From Shewanella carassii (GTDB lineage: Bacteria > Pseudomonadota > Gammaproteobacteria > Enterobacterales > Shewanellaceae): a stretch of 64,000 nt of DNA. Below, piece by piece: positions 9,038 through 18,325 of this stretch (its first letter is position 1; each line of letters begins with the position of its first letter). Position numbers and translations under genes: made by a program. Location: contig NZ_NGVS01000025.1 in NCBI RefSeq assembly GCF_002777975.1, positions 29,052 to 93,051 on the forward strand, written 5' to 3'. The notes under the pieces are model-generated. The model was not told the DNA's origin, searched no databases, and saw nothing but the letters and a program-made list of their open reading frames with translations.

Positions 9038-12000
9038 TCAATTGAGCAAACGCTTGATACTGCGCCTGAGCGCCGGCAACTTCAGGGGCTTGTAAAGCAA
9101 GGGGAAACCGGCATCACTAACCTGCTCGCGAATGCTTTCGGCCTGATTGGCAGTATTGATAATCACAGGTAATCCGGACAAACCCTGGGAGGCCAACAGC
9201 TCAACCCCGGTGAGACCGGCATCCAACTGATAATCGACTATCAAAAGTTGCGGTAAGGGCAAACGCGCTCGCAGTTCAGCCAACTGCTCGGCGCCGGTGG
9301 CCTTTTCTATCTCGCAGCCCCAACTGCCCATGACCTGTCCCAGGGCTTCGAGCACGGTTTGATCATTATCCACCAGCCAAACCCGCAACCCGGCAAAATC
9401 TGACTCACTCTCCAAAGTCTTGGGTTTGACCGCGGCCACAGCCCCCGGCAGCGACTTGCATTGCAGCAACAAGGTAAACTGAGTACCGGTTCCTACCTGG
9501 GAACCCAGTAGCAAGGGGATGTCCAACAGATCGCAGATACGCTTGGTAATCGCCAGCCCAAGCCCCAGCCCTTCGGCGTTACCGCGGCTGCCGAGCTGCT
9601 TGAACTCTTCAAATATGGTCAGTTGATCTTCCTTGGCGATGCCTATGCCCGTGTCTTCCACTATCAATGACAAGAGTCCGTTTTCAAGATAGGTCTTCAG
9701 CCGCACTTCGCCCTGCTCGGTATAACGAATGGCGTTGCTGAGCAGATTACGCAGCACACGTTTGAGCAGCGCCTTGTCGGTATTGAGCAGCACTTCCTGA
9801 CTCTCGAGATGAAAGCCAATACCTTTTTGCGCCGCAAGCGCCTGATACTCGTGCCTGAGGGGATCTATGATTTGCCGCAATGGAAATTCACTGACATTCA
9901 CCTTGAAGGCTCCGGCGTTGAGCTTGGTCAGTTCCAGAATACTGCTGAGCAGCTCTTCGGCGCTGCCAAGGGAGCTGCGGATATTATCGGCCAGGGTTTC
10001 CAGCTCACTGCCCCTGGCTTTATCACTCATCAAGGAGCAGAACAGGCTGGCGGCATTGAAGGGTTGCAACAGATCGTGACTGGCGGCGGCAAAAAAGCGG
10101 GTCTTGCTCTCGGTTGCCTGCTCGGCCACCCGTTTGGCATTGGACAGCTCGCGGTTGGCCTGGGTCAACGCCCGGGTGCGCTGGTTGACCTTTTCTTCCA
10201 GCGAGGCATTGACGTGTTCCAGCTGGCGCTGCTGGCTGACAAAATCGGTCACATCCGTATAGGTGGTCACAAAGCCGCCACCGGGTAAGGGGTTACCCTG
10301 CATCTCATACACCCGGCCATTGCTGTGGGTACGCTGATACTTATAGGCGCTGCCCTGACGCAGATAGTCGAGACGCTTGGCAATTTCCTGCTCAGGATCT
10401 TCGCCGCGAAACATGCCTCTGTGGGCGTTGAGGCGAATGATCTCTTCCACCGGTCGACCTATATAGAGCGCCTCATCCGGGTAGAGAAACATATCCTTGT
10501 AGCCCTGATTCCAGGCCACCAGCCTCAGCTGGGAGTCCACCACACTGATCCCCTGTTGGATATTTTCTATGGTCGATTGCAGCAAGTCGCGATTAAAGCG
10601 CAGCACTTCGCGGGCCTCATCGACAAATTCGGCCACCTGCTCCAGCCCCTGATGTTTCTCATCTTTGGCGGCATCGATAATCAGCCTGGCCGAGGCGCCG
10701 CCGACCATGGCGGCGAGCTCTCTCTCGACCAACTGTTCGGTTCGCACCGGCGCATCCGCTTTCCAGTGATTGGGATCCAGCGGGAACTCGCTGGCAACCA
10801 ACTGACTGGCCGAGTCGGCTTCGCCGAAGCGTTTCAGTAAGGCCGCCAGATCATGAAAACTCAAACTGGCCTTGGGCACACCTTCCCGTCTGTCATCCCG
10901 GCTGATAACAAACTTGCTGCTCTGCAGCCGCTCGGCGAGCCCCGCCGGGCGCAGCACTGGCAGCAAGATATACACCAATAGATTGAGCCCAAGCGACAGC
11001 AGCATGGACTGGGTAATATCATCCAGCCCCAGCCCCAGTAGATCCCTTGGTGCCAAAGCCTGAACACCGAATGGGCCATTGTCGAGCCAGGGCTGGTAAC
11101 CAACCGCGCCTATCACCAGATTCGGCAGCAGCAAGGTATAAAACCACACCAGCGAGCCTGAGGCGATCCCCAGTTGTGCCCCGAGGCAAGAGGCCTGACG
11201 CCACCATAAACCTATGATCAGCGCAGGTGCAAACTGCGCCACCAGGGAAAAAGACATCAAGCCCACCATGGCCAGAGAGTTGGTATCGGCCAGTATTCTG
11301 TGGGTGAAGTAACTCAGCAGCAACAGCGCGAAGATCACCGCCCTTCTGGCCTGCAGCAAGGCGTTTTGGCTGAGGCCGCGACTGCCGGAGGCCAGTGATG
11401 AACGCCGCAGAATAAACTGATTGATAAAGTCGTTGGTGATCATGATTGACAGCACTATCGCCGAGACAATCACCATGCTGGTAGCCGCCGAAAACCCGCC
11501 GAGAAACACCATCAGGGAAACGGCGTGATTCTCTACCGCCATCGGCAAGGCCAGTACGAAGGAGTCCGGCGCCACCTGCTCCTTACCGAACCATAACAGG
11601 CCGGCTACCGCGATAGGCAAAATAAACAGATTGATAAGAATGAGATACAGCGGAAACAGCCAGCGCGCCGTACTGAGATGGCCCTCACCGCCCGGTTCAA
11701 TAAACTGCATATGAAACTGACGCGGCAAACAGAACATGGCCAACACCCCAAGCAGGGTATGGGTGGCATAGATGTAGCCGGAGTCGACCTCAAAGCTCAA
11801 GTGCCCTTCGGCCTTGGCGCTCTGAGCCTGTTGCCAGAGTGCCAGCGGGCTGTCGAACAAACCGAAACAGACAAACAGCCCGACCGAGATAAAAGCAGCC
11901 AGCTTCACCAGCGATTCAAACGCCATACTGGCCACCAGCCCCGGGTTGTGCTCGCTGGGTCTTGGACGCCGGGCACCAAACAGTACGGCAAACAGCGCCA

Positions 12001-12490
12001 GCAGCAACATGATATAAAAGGTACTGTCTTGCCAGAATCCACCGGAGGAAACTTCTTCGCCCGTGAGCATGGCGATACTTTCCGAGGTGGCCGACAGCTG
12101 CAGCGAAATATAGGGCACTATGGCAATCACGGAAATAAAAGACACCAGCCCGGAGAGGCTGGAAGACTGGCCATAGCGGCTGGCGATAAAGTCGGCCAGG
12201 GATGTGAGTTTTTCATCGCGGCAGATTTGTGCCACCCGGCAGTAAAGCCGCCAGCCAAATAGAAACAGGATCAAGGTACCGGCATAGGTGGGCGCCAGCC
12301 ACCAACCATGATTGGCGGCCTGGGCTGTGGTACCGAAAAAAGCCCAGGAGGTGCAGTAGACGCCGAGTGTCAGGCTATAAAACAGTGCCCGAAAGCGTTT
12401 GGGTTTATATTTATCCGCCCACCAGGCGATGATAAACAACAGCGCGAGATACAAGAGTGCCAGCAGGCTGACGGACCAAATAGAGAACAT
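9038..12490 (-). CDS. crbS: Hybrid sensor histidine kinase with Na+/solute symporter domain, CrbS-like
   Basis: About 1150 residues. The first ~500 form a sodium:solute symporter (SLC5/PutP) module with about 13 membrane helices (starts MFSIWSVSLLALLYLALLFII). A linker and a PAS domain follow (IENIQQGISVVDSQLRLVAWN). Next come a coiled segment, a HisKA domain with SHDLLQP (His near 805), an ATPase domain (N box NLLSNAIRY, VEDTGIGI, GLGLGLAI), and a C-terminal receiver with Asp in LLIVDYQLD near 1086. The start is ATG 12488-12490. This architecture matches CrbS, which senses or responds to acetate-related metabolism; transport activity of the symporter module is not shown by sequence. Its partner regulator is convergent at 8350-8994. 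Confidence 0.88.
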   Translation of the reverse strand: MFSIWSVSLLALLYLALLFIIAWWADKYKPKRFRALFYSLTLGVYCTSWAFFGTTAQAANHGWWLAPTYAGTLILFLFGWRLYCRVAQICRDEKLTSLADFIASRYGQSSSLSGLVSFISVIAIVPYISLQLSATSESIAMLTGEEVSSGGFWQDSTFYIMLLLALFAVLFGARRPRPSEHNPGLVASMAFESLVKLAAFISVGLFVCFGLFDSPLALWQQAQSAKAEGHLSFEVDSGYIYATHTLLGVLAMFCLPRQFHMQFIEPGGEGHLSTARWLFPLYLILINLFILPIAVAGLLWFGKEQVAPDSFVLALPMAVENHAVSLMVFLGGFSAATSMVIVSAIVLSIMITNDFINQFILRRSSLASGSRGLSQNALLQARRAVIFALLLLSYFTHRILADTNSLAMVGLMSFSLVAQFAPALIIGLWWRQASCLGAQLGIASGSLVWFYTLLLPNLVIGAVGYQPWLDNGPFGVQALAPRDLLGLGLDDITQSMLLSLGLNLLVYILLPVLRPAGLAERLQSSKFVISRDDRREGVPKASLSFHDLAALLKRFGEADSASQLVASEFPLDPNHWKADAPVRTEQLVERELAAMVGGASARLIIDAAKDEKHQGLEQVAEFVDEAREVLRFNRDLLQSTIENIQQGISVVDSQLRLVAWNQGYKDMFLYPDEALYIGRPVEEIIRLNAHRGMFRGEDPEQEIAKRLDYLRQGSAYKYQRTHSNGRVYEMQGNPLPGGGFVTTYTDVTDFVSQQRQLEHVNASLEEKVNQRTRALTQANRELSNAKRVAEQATESKTRFFAAASHDLLQPFNAASLFCSLMSDKARGSELETLADNIRSSLGSAEELLSSILELTKLNAGAFKVNVSEFPLRQIIDPLRHEYQALAAQKGIGFHLESQEVLLNTDKALLKRVLRNLLSNAIRYTEQGEVRLKTYLENGLLSLIVEDTGIGIAKEDQLTIFEEFKQLGSRGNAEGLGLGLAITKRICDLLDIPLLLGSQVGTGTQFTLLLQCKSLPGAVAAVKPKTLESESDFAGLRVWLVDNDQTVLEALGQVMGSWGCEIEKATGAEQLAELRARLPLPQLLIVDYQLDAGLTGVELLASQGLSGLPVIINTANQAESIREQVSDAGFPLLYKPLKLPALRRSIKRLLN

Positions 12491-12765
12491 AGGCAAAGGT
12501 TTTTATTTTCAGCTTAACCAGTTCTGCTGCAAAAAGCAGCGCTAACTTTAGTCTTATTCAAACTTAGGGAAGTCTGACTTCGACAGGCCCCGGCATGCCT
12601 TCAGTCAGATGCCTTGAACACCAATTGCTGTGCAAGCCACGCCCTACAAAAGAGAAGGCCACGAGGACTTATTCGCACCTCCCTAACAAAAGGCACGGGC
12701 ATAGGTGAGCGCAATCCGTTATAATCCGCCGCAGCTGAAACAAAGTTAATCAGGTTCAAAAACAG

Positions 12766-13599
12766 ATGGCAGAAATAGGTCAAAGTTGCACCCTGGAAGT
12801 GGTCAAACAGGTTGATTTCGGGGTTTACCTCAACGCTCATGAGTTGGGACAGGTGTTATTACCCAATAAAGTGGTGCCCAAGGGTTGTCAGGTGGGCGAC
12901 AAGTTGGAGGTGTTCCTCTATCTGGACTCCAACGACCTGCCCATCGCAACCACTAAAAAGCCCCTGGCTCAGGTGGGTGAGTTTGCTTATCTCAAGGTAG
13001 TTTCCATAGGTCGGGTCGGTGCCTTCCTCGATTGGGGACTGGAAAAAGATCTGCTGCTGCCCTTCGGTGAGCAGCACAAGCAGGCCGAAGAAGGCCGCAG
13101 TTACCTGGTCTATGTTCACCGTAACCGCGCCGACGAGCGGATTGTCGCTTCGTCCAAAATCGATAAGTTTGTCGATAAGAGCCCGGCTTGGTACAAGAAT
13201 GGTCAACAGGTTGACCTTATCATCGCAGGTACCACAGATCTCGGCTATAAGGCGATAGTCAACAACAAGCATTGGGGCGTCATCTATCAAAATGAGGTGT
13301 TCCGTAAGCTGAAGTTTGGCCAAAAGCTCAAGGGTTATATCAAGCAGGTGCGTCACGACAACAAACTGGATCTGACCCTGCAAAAGGCCGACCGTCAGGA
13401 GTTGGATCAGCAATCACAGCGGATCATGAAGAAGCTGGCTCAGGCCGGCGGTTTCCTGCCCTACAGCGACAAGACCTCGCCCGAAGTGATCTACGCCGAA
13501 CTTGGCATGAGCAAGAAGGCCTTCAAAAAAGCCATCGGCGGCCTGTTCAAGGCCGGAAAACTGCGCATCGAAGATAATGGTATCCACGCCAGTAATTGA
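12766..13599 (+). CDS. S1-domain RNA-binding protein, CvfB/YitL family
   Basis: The 277-residue protein matches the CvfB family: tandem S1-like OB folds (QVDFGVYLNAHELGQVLLP; VGRVGAFLDWGLEKDLLLP; a third around GYKAIVNNKHWGVIYQNEVF) and a C-terminal winged-helix (SPEVIYAELGMSKKAFKKAIGGLFKAGKL). CvfB was named for a virulence factor of Staphylococcus; its structure binds RNA. The role in Gram-negatives is unknown. A TATAAT sits at 12720-12725, about 40 bp upstream, as a possible -10. Monocistronic by spacing. Confidence 0.88.
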   Translation: MAEIGQSCTLEVVKQVDFGVYLNAHELGQVLLPNKVVPKGCQVGDKLEVFLYLDSNDLPIATTKKPLAQVGEFAYLKVVSIGRVGAFLDWGLEKDLLLPFGEQHKQAEEGRSYLVYVHRNRADERIVASSKIDKFVDKSPAWYKNGQQVDLIIAGTTDLGYKAIVNNKHWGVIYQNEVFRKLKFGQKLKGYIKQVRHDNKLDLTLQKADRQELDQQSQRIMKKLAQAGGFLPYSDKTSPEVIYAELGMSKKAFKKAIGGLFKAGKLRIEDNGIHASN

Positions 13600-13766
13600 A
13601 CAAAGAACTGGCAAAGAATTGAGCAAAAATAACGCGCCTGCCCTATTCAGGACAGGCGCAGCCGAGGAAAACCGCGACATCGGCTCAAGGCTCTGATATA
13701 ACTCAAAAACACTGAGTAAAATGTCGGTCAGTTGGCCGACATCTGCCTTGAATGGAACTGTCAATT

Positions 13767-14483
13767 ATGTTGCAACTCAATGCCATCGAAGCCAGAGTGA
13801 TTGGCTGCCTGCTGGAAAAAGAAGTCACCACTCCGGATCTCTATCCCCTGTCTCTCAATTCACTGACCCAAGCCTGCAATCAAAAGACCAGCCGCGATCC
13901 CGTGATGGAACTGAGCGAGTCTGAAGTGCAGCAAGCCTTGGACAGCCTGAGTAAAAAACGTCTACTGAGTGAGCAGTCCGGCTTTGGCAGCCGGGTCATT
14001 AAATACCGCCACAGATTCTGCAACACAGAATTTGGCGAGCTGCAGTTTTCTCCCGCAGAGCTGGCAATTGTGTGTTTGTTGCTGCTGCGCGGCGCCCAAA
14101 CCGCAGGTGAACTCAGAAGCCGGGCTCAGCGGCTGTTTGAATTTGACGGCCTGCCACAAGTGGAGCAAACCCTGCTGGCGTTGAAAGACAAAGGCTTTAT
14201 CCGCCAACTGCCCAGGGAGCCCGGAAAACGTGAGATACGCTTTGCCGAGAACTTCACTGAGAATGATGGTGTATCTGAAGGTTACGGCGGCGCAGATACC
14301 ACTCAGATTGCCAATCAAGCTACAGCTCACCATGAAGGTGAACGCGAAAGAGAGTGCGAAAGTGAGCCTGAAACGGCGAGCCAGAGCCGGATAGCTTTGC
14401 TTGAGCAAGAGCTGGCGACAATGAAGCAAGAGCTGGCTTTACTAAAACAGGAATTGGCCGAGCTCAAGGCGCAACTGGCATAA
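13767..14483 (+). CDS. yceH: YceH family protein (DUF480/UPF0502)
   Basis: A 238-residue protein with the characteristic N-terminus [21 protein letters not shown] and [17 protein letters not shown]. It contains two winged-helix domains. I chose ATG 13767 because it aligns with the usual family N-terminus; an in-frame ATG at 13752 would add five residues. The C-terminal third has a variable acidic linker ([13 protein letters not shown]) and a coiled coil of repeated [15 protein letters not shown] heptads. Function unknown; the fold suggests DNA binding. Confidence 0.88.
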   Translation: MLQLNAIEARVIGCLLEKEVTTPDLYPLSLNSLTQACNQKTSRDPVMELSESEVQQALDSLSKKRLLSEQSGFGSRVIKYRHRFCNTEFGELQFSPAELAIVCLLLLRGAQTAGELRSRAQRLFEFDGLPQVEQTLLALKDKGFIRQLPREPGKREIRFAENFTENDGVSEGYGGADTTQIANQATAHHEGERERECESEPETASQSRIALLEQELATMKQELALLKQELAELKAQLA

Positions 14484-14633
14484 TTGACCGTAAAAACGAC
14501 AGCTACGGCTTGAAATAGCGGCCAGGCGTTGGCCTGCCTGGCCTCATGGTGTTAGGCTGACGTCTTATCGGCAACCCAGTGCTTGCTCCGGTCGCTGCAA
14601 GGACTCCATATTGGGAGCAAAACAAGGAACCAC

Positions 14634-15476
14634 ATGACAACTGCAACTCACAGCACTCATCCCGGGGGGCTGAAAAACGCCCTGCAACTCGCGGGATTTG
14701 AACTCTATAAACTCATTTTCCACCGCCGTGGCACCCTGGCGATGATAGCTTTCGCCCTGGTGTGGTTGCTGATCCTCGCCTATCCGGTCCGAGGTGCCGC
14801 CAGCTTTCTGTTGAACCCGGACTTCAAGCATTTTGTTACCGGCGCCTTCGGTGAAGGCACTCTAGATCAACTGTTTGCCTGGCCGGTTGCCGAGCAAGCC
14901 GTCTATTGGGTCATCAGTCTCTACCTGTTCCCCATGTTCAGCATTCTTATCTGCGGCGATCAGTTCGCCTCGGACAAAAACCGCGGCACACTGCGCTTTA
15001 TCTGCCTGCGTTCGGGCCGCGATGCCCTCTTCTTCGGCCGCTTCCTCGGCATGATGTTGATCCAATTGCTGTTGGTTGCCATCACAGTCATAGCAACCGT
15101 ATTTTTGGCCATGAGCCGAGATATGGCGTTGGTGCTACCCGCGCTGACTTCCGGCTTGATGATGACACTCAATCTGGTATTGATCCTGCTGCCCTACACA
15201 GCCCTGATGGCGCTGTTCTCACTCTGGGCCAGCTCGGCCAGACTGGCCAGCGTATTTGCGGTGCTTTTCTTTGCCGCCATGATGATAGTAATGGCAACTA
15301 TTAACGCTCAGCTGCCCATGCTCTCTTTCATCGGTTATCTGGTGCCCGGCGCACAGATAGATGCCATGCTCAATGCCCAGCCGCTAACGGCACTGTCAAG
15401 TGCCTGGTTGCCACTGCTGCAAACCATTGGATTATTAGCGATAGGCCGCACCATGATGCAGCGAGGTGATCTATGA
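14634..15476 (+). CDS. ABC transporter permease
   Basis: A 280-residue integral membrane protein with about six hydrophobic segments (AMIAFALVWLLILAY, AVYWVISLYLFPMFSILI, LIQLLLVAITVIATVFLA, NLVLILLPYTALMALFSLW, VFAVLFFAAMMIVMA, LLQTIGLLAIGRTMM). It resembles ABC-2-type permeases, with the SDKNRGTLRFICLRSGRD loop typical of that family. The start at ATG 14634 has AAGGAA nine bases upstream. Its stop codon overlaps the start of the ATPase gene (ATGA), so the two form a transporter. Substrate unknown; probably an exporter. Confidence 0.85.
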   Translation: MTTATHSTHPGGLKNALQLAGFELYKLIFHRRGTLAMIAFALVWLLILAYPVRGAASFLLNPDFKHFVTGAFGEGTLDQLFAWPVAEQAVYWVISLYLFPMFSILICGDQFASDKNRGTLRFICLRSGRDALFFGRFLGMMLIQLLLVAITVIATVFLAMSRDMALVLPALTSGLMMTLNLVLILLPYTALMALFSLWASSARLASVFAVLFFAAMMIVMATINAQLPMLSFIGYLVPGAQIDAMLNAQPLTALSSAWLPLLQTIGLLAIGRTMMQRGDL

Positions 15477-16378
15477 GTCTGATTAACTGTAAAGGCCTGA
15501 GCAAACTCTACGGCAGCAAGCGTGCATTGGATAGCGTCGACTTGCAACTGGAGCCCGGTAGTCCCATCGCCCTGGTCGGCCCAAACGGTGCCGGCAAGAC
15601 CACATTGATGAGCCTGCTGCTGGGTTATATACGTCCAAGTAGTGGTGAAATCACTGTGATGGGACAGCGCCCCGGCAGCACCGGACTTTTGGGACAGATC
15701 TCGGCCCTGCCCCAGGACGCCGCCCTGGATCCCGGCTTCAGTCTGCTGACTCAATTCAGCCTGTTTGCCCGCATGCAGGGTATGGGCGCCGACGCTGCCA
15801 AGGCTGAATCCATGCGGGTGCTGGCGCTGGTAGGCCTTGATGAGGTCGCCAATCAAAAACCCAACTCTCTGAGTCATGGTATGGGAAAACGCGCCGCGAT
15901 TGCTCAGGCGCTGATAGGCAACCCCAAGCTGGTGCTGCTGGATGAACCCACAGCCGGACTGGATCCCGCTAACGCCCGCAAAATTCGTGAGTTGGTAGAA
16001 TCCCTGAGCACAGATACCACCTTTATTATCAGCTCCCACAATCTGGATGAACTGGAAAAACTCTGTGACAAAGTGCTGTATCTGGACAAAGGTAAACTGG
16101 GCCAGTCGGTCACCATGCAGCAAAGCAGCGCCGAAGCCTATCTGACGCTGCAGATGCAACACTGTGATCAGGAAAAACTGCTGGAAGCACTCTACGCCCT
16201 CGAAGGCGTTTACGAGATCTCGGCCAAGGGCAAACAAAACTACCTTATCCGTTACCAACCGGAGAAGGACACCTTGGATATCGAACTGCTGCAGCTACTC
16301 AAGCAAAATGGCTGGCAATATCGCAGCCTGATGCGAGGCCGCACACTGGAAGATACCCTGTTCGACGGCGCAGCCTAA
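15473..16378 (+). CDS. ABC transporter ATP-binding protein
   Basis: A 301-residue ATPase with Walker A GPNGAGKTT (about residues 37-45), Walker B LVLLDEPTAGLDP and a switch His in ISSHNLDE. The signature motif reads LSHGMGKRAAIAQAL rather than the usual LSGGQ, a substitution seen in some ABC-2 exporters. The last ~90 residues form the variable C-terminal extension typical of drug/antigen-type ABC-2 ATPases. It starts inside the permease stop codon and is followed by a terminator at 16424. Confidence 0.9.
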   Translation: MSLINCKGLSKLYGSKRALDSVDLQLEPGSPIALVGPNGAGKTTLMSLLLGYIRPSSGEITVMGQRPGSTGLLGQISALPQDAALDPGFSLLTQFSLFARMQGMGADAAKAESMRVLALVGLDEVANQKPNSLSHGMGKRAAIAQALIGNPKLVLLDEPTAGLDPANARKIRELVESLSTDTTFIISSHNLDELEKLCDKVLYLDKGKLGQSVTMQQSSAEAYLTLQMQHCDQEKLLEALYALEGVYEISAKGKQNYLIRYQPEKDTLDIELLQLLKQNGWQYRSLMRGRTLEDTLFDGAA

Positions 16379-16423
16379 ATCTGAATCTCAGCCACTCGTC
16401 CATACCAGTCGAGCCCTGACACG

Positions 16424-16453
16424 AAAAAACCTATGTCTTGGCATAGGTTTTTT
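16424..16453 (+). terminator. Terminator after the ABC transporter operon
   Basis: AAAAAACCTATG and CATAGGTTTTTT form a 12-bp stem with a 6-nt loop, ending in a T-run. The A-run on the other side would let it work in both directions. Confidence 0.88.
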
Positions 16454-16933
16454 CTTTCGTCTACAGCAGGTTAATGTCACGCTTTTATTTGTTCTATCGA
16501 GCCACTCAGGGTATTTACACCTAACCTTGTCATTTACACTTGTATCAGTACGTATCAAAATCAACTTACAGCAACTTAATCACATACCTTTCTACATTAC
16601 GCCTGCCATTTTCACCAACAAAGTCTTGGGAAAGACGCAAGTGCGTTCTTTTTCCTAGAGAGAGGCTTGGGCCTGACAGAAGTCATCCCAGGAAGCCTGT
16701 CAAAATCAGATAAATCAGAGACTCGATTGCTGTTATCTGGGTAATAAAGATATATTTTTTAAAACAGAGTAATCGCCTGAAATAAATTAATCTTAATTTG
16801 AGAGAACAACATGAATTAGAATAAAAGCTCTAGACCGAGACCACTTATTGAAGCGATAAAAGATTGAAGAGATAGAAATTGGGCTGGCTTAGCCATGAAG
16901 ACATGAACAACCAATACATAAAAATCAAGGCAT
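16454..16933. other. Gene-free AT-rich stretch with one terminator-like hairpin
   Basis: About 480 bases between the ABC operon terminator and the cold-shock gene terminator carry no credible protein gene on either strand. The only clear structure is at 16631-16654: GACGCA, AG, TGCGTT, then CTTTTTCC, resembling an intrinsic terminator on the plus strand with no gene in front of it. That leaves room for a small RNA ending near 16654. Confidence 0.45.
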
Positions 16934-16980
16934 AAAAAAACCGCGCTTCCTTACACCAAGAAGTGTAGGCTCGCGCGGTT
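16934..16980 (-). terminator. Terminator of the cold-shock gene
   Basis: On the minus strand, CCGCGC and GCGCGG close an outer stem around an inner CCTACAC hairpin, followed by seven T residues. It lies about 35 bp after the csp stop codon. Confidence 0.88.
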
Positions 16981-17015
16981 TATTACGATATCGCTCGGGT
17001 TACCCCGAAAAGCGA

Positions 17016-17225
17016 TTAGCCGATAACAGAAACGTTTTCAGCTTGAGGACCTTTTTGGCCCTGAGTAACAGTGAAGGATACTTTCTGACCTTCGTCCAGA
17101 GTCTTGAAGCCGTCAGAGTTGATGGCGCGGAAGTGTACAAACACGTCTGGACCAGACTCTTGCTCGATGAAACCGAAACCTTTGTCAGAGTTGAACCACT
17201 TAACTACACCAGTTACTTGTGACAT
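17016..17225 (-). CDS. Cold-shock domain protein, CspA family
   Basis: A 69-residue single cold-shock domain: [15 protein letters not shown] (RNP1 KGFGFI) and VFVHF (RNP2), ending QAENVSVIG. Binds single-stranded RNA/DNA as a chaperone. A strong promoter at 17363-17390 predicts a 5' leader of roughly 130 nt, as in temperature-controlled csp genes. Which paralogue it is (CspA, C, D, E or G) cannot be set from sequence alone. Confidence 0.95.
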   Translation of the reverse strand: MSQVTGVVKWFNSDKGFGFIEQESGPDVFVHFRAINSDGFKTLDEGQKVSFTVTQGQKGPQAENVSVIG

Positions 17226-17362
17226 GATATAAATCCTGTAAATAAAACTATCTTTTAAGCCTTAACGGCGGTGGAGCTGAAAATGCCGGTATTACTTATG
17301 TTTACAGGACGAACTGGTCGTATTGAAGACATAAAAATAAGCCCAACTTTCAAGCTAAGAAG

Positions 17363-17390
17363 ACTATAAATCATTCTGGAGATAAGTCAA
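17363..17390 (-). promoter_or_regulatory. Sigma-70 promoter of the cold-shock gene
   Basis: On the minus strand TTGACT (17390-17385) and TATAGT (17368-17363) are separated by 16 bp. Transcription would begin near 17356, giving a ~130-nt untranslated leader before the ATG at 17225. Confidence 0.75.
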
Positions 17391-17478
17391 CAAACTTAAT
17401 TGACCCTTCTTAGTTTTTTTTACTTAAATTTCGAGTATTTGCCGTAACAAGTTGAAACCTATCTTATAGTTCTAGCTC

Positions 17479-18282
17479 TTATGTATTACGTTGGTAAATT
17501 TGAATGTGGAAATCCAGTTCACAACGCAATCCCTCAGCCTGCAGCTGCTGTTTCTGTTCGGCGCTGAGCTTCCAGGCATAGGGAGTCATCTCCAGAAAGT
17601 CATTGCAAACCGGTCCGGCCGGCAGAACCAGCGGCCACTGCAGTCTCTCATCATGCAGCAGGTTAAAACCCGGTAGCTCTGCCTTGGTCAGCTCATGCTC
17701 TCTTGGCTCACTATAGATGATCTCTTTTAACTGAAAGTGATGTCTTGGGCCTGGGGATACACAGATGAAAACGCCGCCGGGCTTACACACCCGTGCCAAC
17801 TCCTGAACTTTTGATGGTGCGTAGATACGCAACATGAGATCAAAGGCTGCATCGGCAAAAGGCATGTCGTAGGCGCTGGCTACACAAAAGCGCATCTGTG
17901 GATGTGCCTTGGCGGCGTAACGAATCGCCGTTCTGGAAATATCCAAACCATAGAGTTTGCCACCAACGGCTTGTTGCAAACGCTCGCTGTAGTAGCCTTC
18001 ACCACAGCCCAAGTCCAAAATCTCGGGTTGTGTCTTACAATATTCCAACGCCAATTCGTTGACCCTGCTGCTGAGAGCTTGATAATAGCCGGCATTCAAA
18101 AAAGCGCGCCTGGCCTGCATCATCTGCTTGTTGTCACCGGGATCGCGAGAATTTTTCTTCTGCACCGGCAACAGGTTGACATAGCCTTCCTTTGCCTTGT
18201 CAAAGCTGTGGTTTTGGCTACAACACCATTGTTTTCCATCCTGCACCAACTCGCTGCGGCACAGGGGACAAATATAAGTCAT
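17479..18282 (-). CDS. rlmA: 23S rRNA (guanine-N1)-methyltransferase RlmA
   Basis: The 267-residue protein opens with a zinc-finger-like CPLC...CCSQNHSFD (Cys5, Cys8, Cys21, His25), then KEGYVNLL, as in RlmA(I). A class I SAM methyltransferase domain follows (ILDLGCGEGYYSERL; LYGLDISRTAIRYAAK). RlmA(I) makes m1G745 in 23S rRNA. No overlap with neighbours; probably transcribed alone or after the unknown gene at 18326. Confidence 0.93.
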   Translation of the reverse strand: MTYICPLCRSELVQDGKQWCCSQNHSFDKAKEGYVNLLPVQKKNSRDPGDNKQMMQARRAFLNAGYYQALSSRVNELALEYCKTQPEILDLGCGEGYYSERLQQAVGGKLYGLDISRTAIRYAAKAHPQMRFCVASAYDMPFADAAFDLMLRIYAPSKVQELARVCKPGGVFICVSPGPRHHFQLKEIIYSEPREHELTKAELPGFNLLHDERLQWPLVLPAGPVCNDFLEMTPYAWKLSAEQKQQLQAEGLRCELDFHIQIYQRNT

Positions 18283-18325
18283 GCATTACTTCCATCAGAA
18301 TTGGGCTTTGCAGCCCAAGGTGGTC

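Noticed and set aside
12601..12840. A 79-codon minus-strand frame overlapping the start of the CvfB-like gene
   Set aside because: It overlaps a strong gene in antisense, has no ribosome site and no family resemblance.
15335..16258. Long minus-strand frame opposite the ABC ATPase
   Set aside because: Antisense to a gene with full Walker motifs; low-complexity Gln/His composition.
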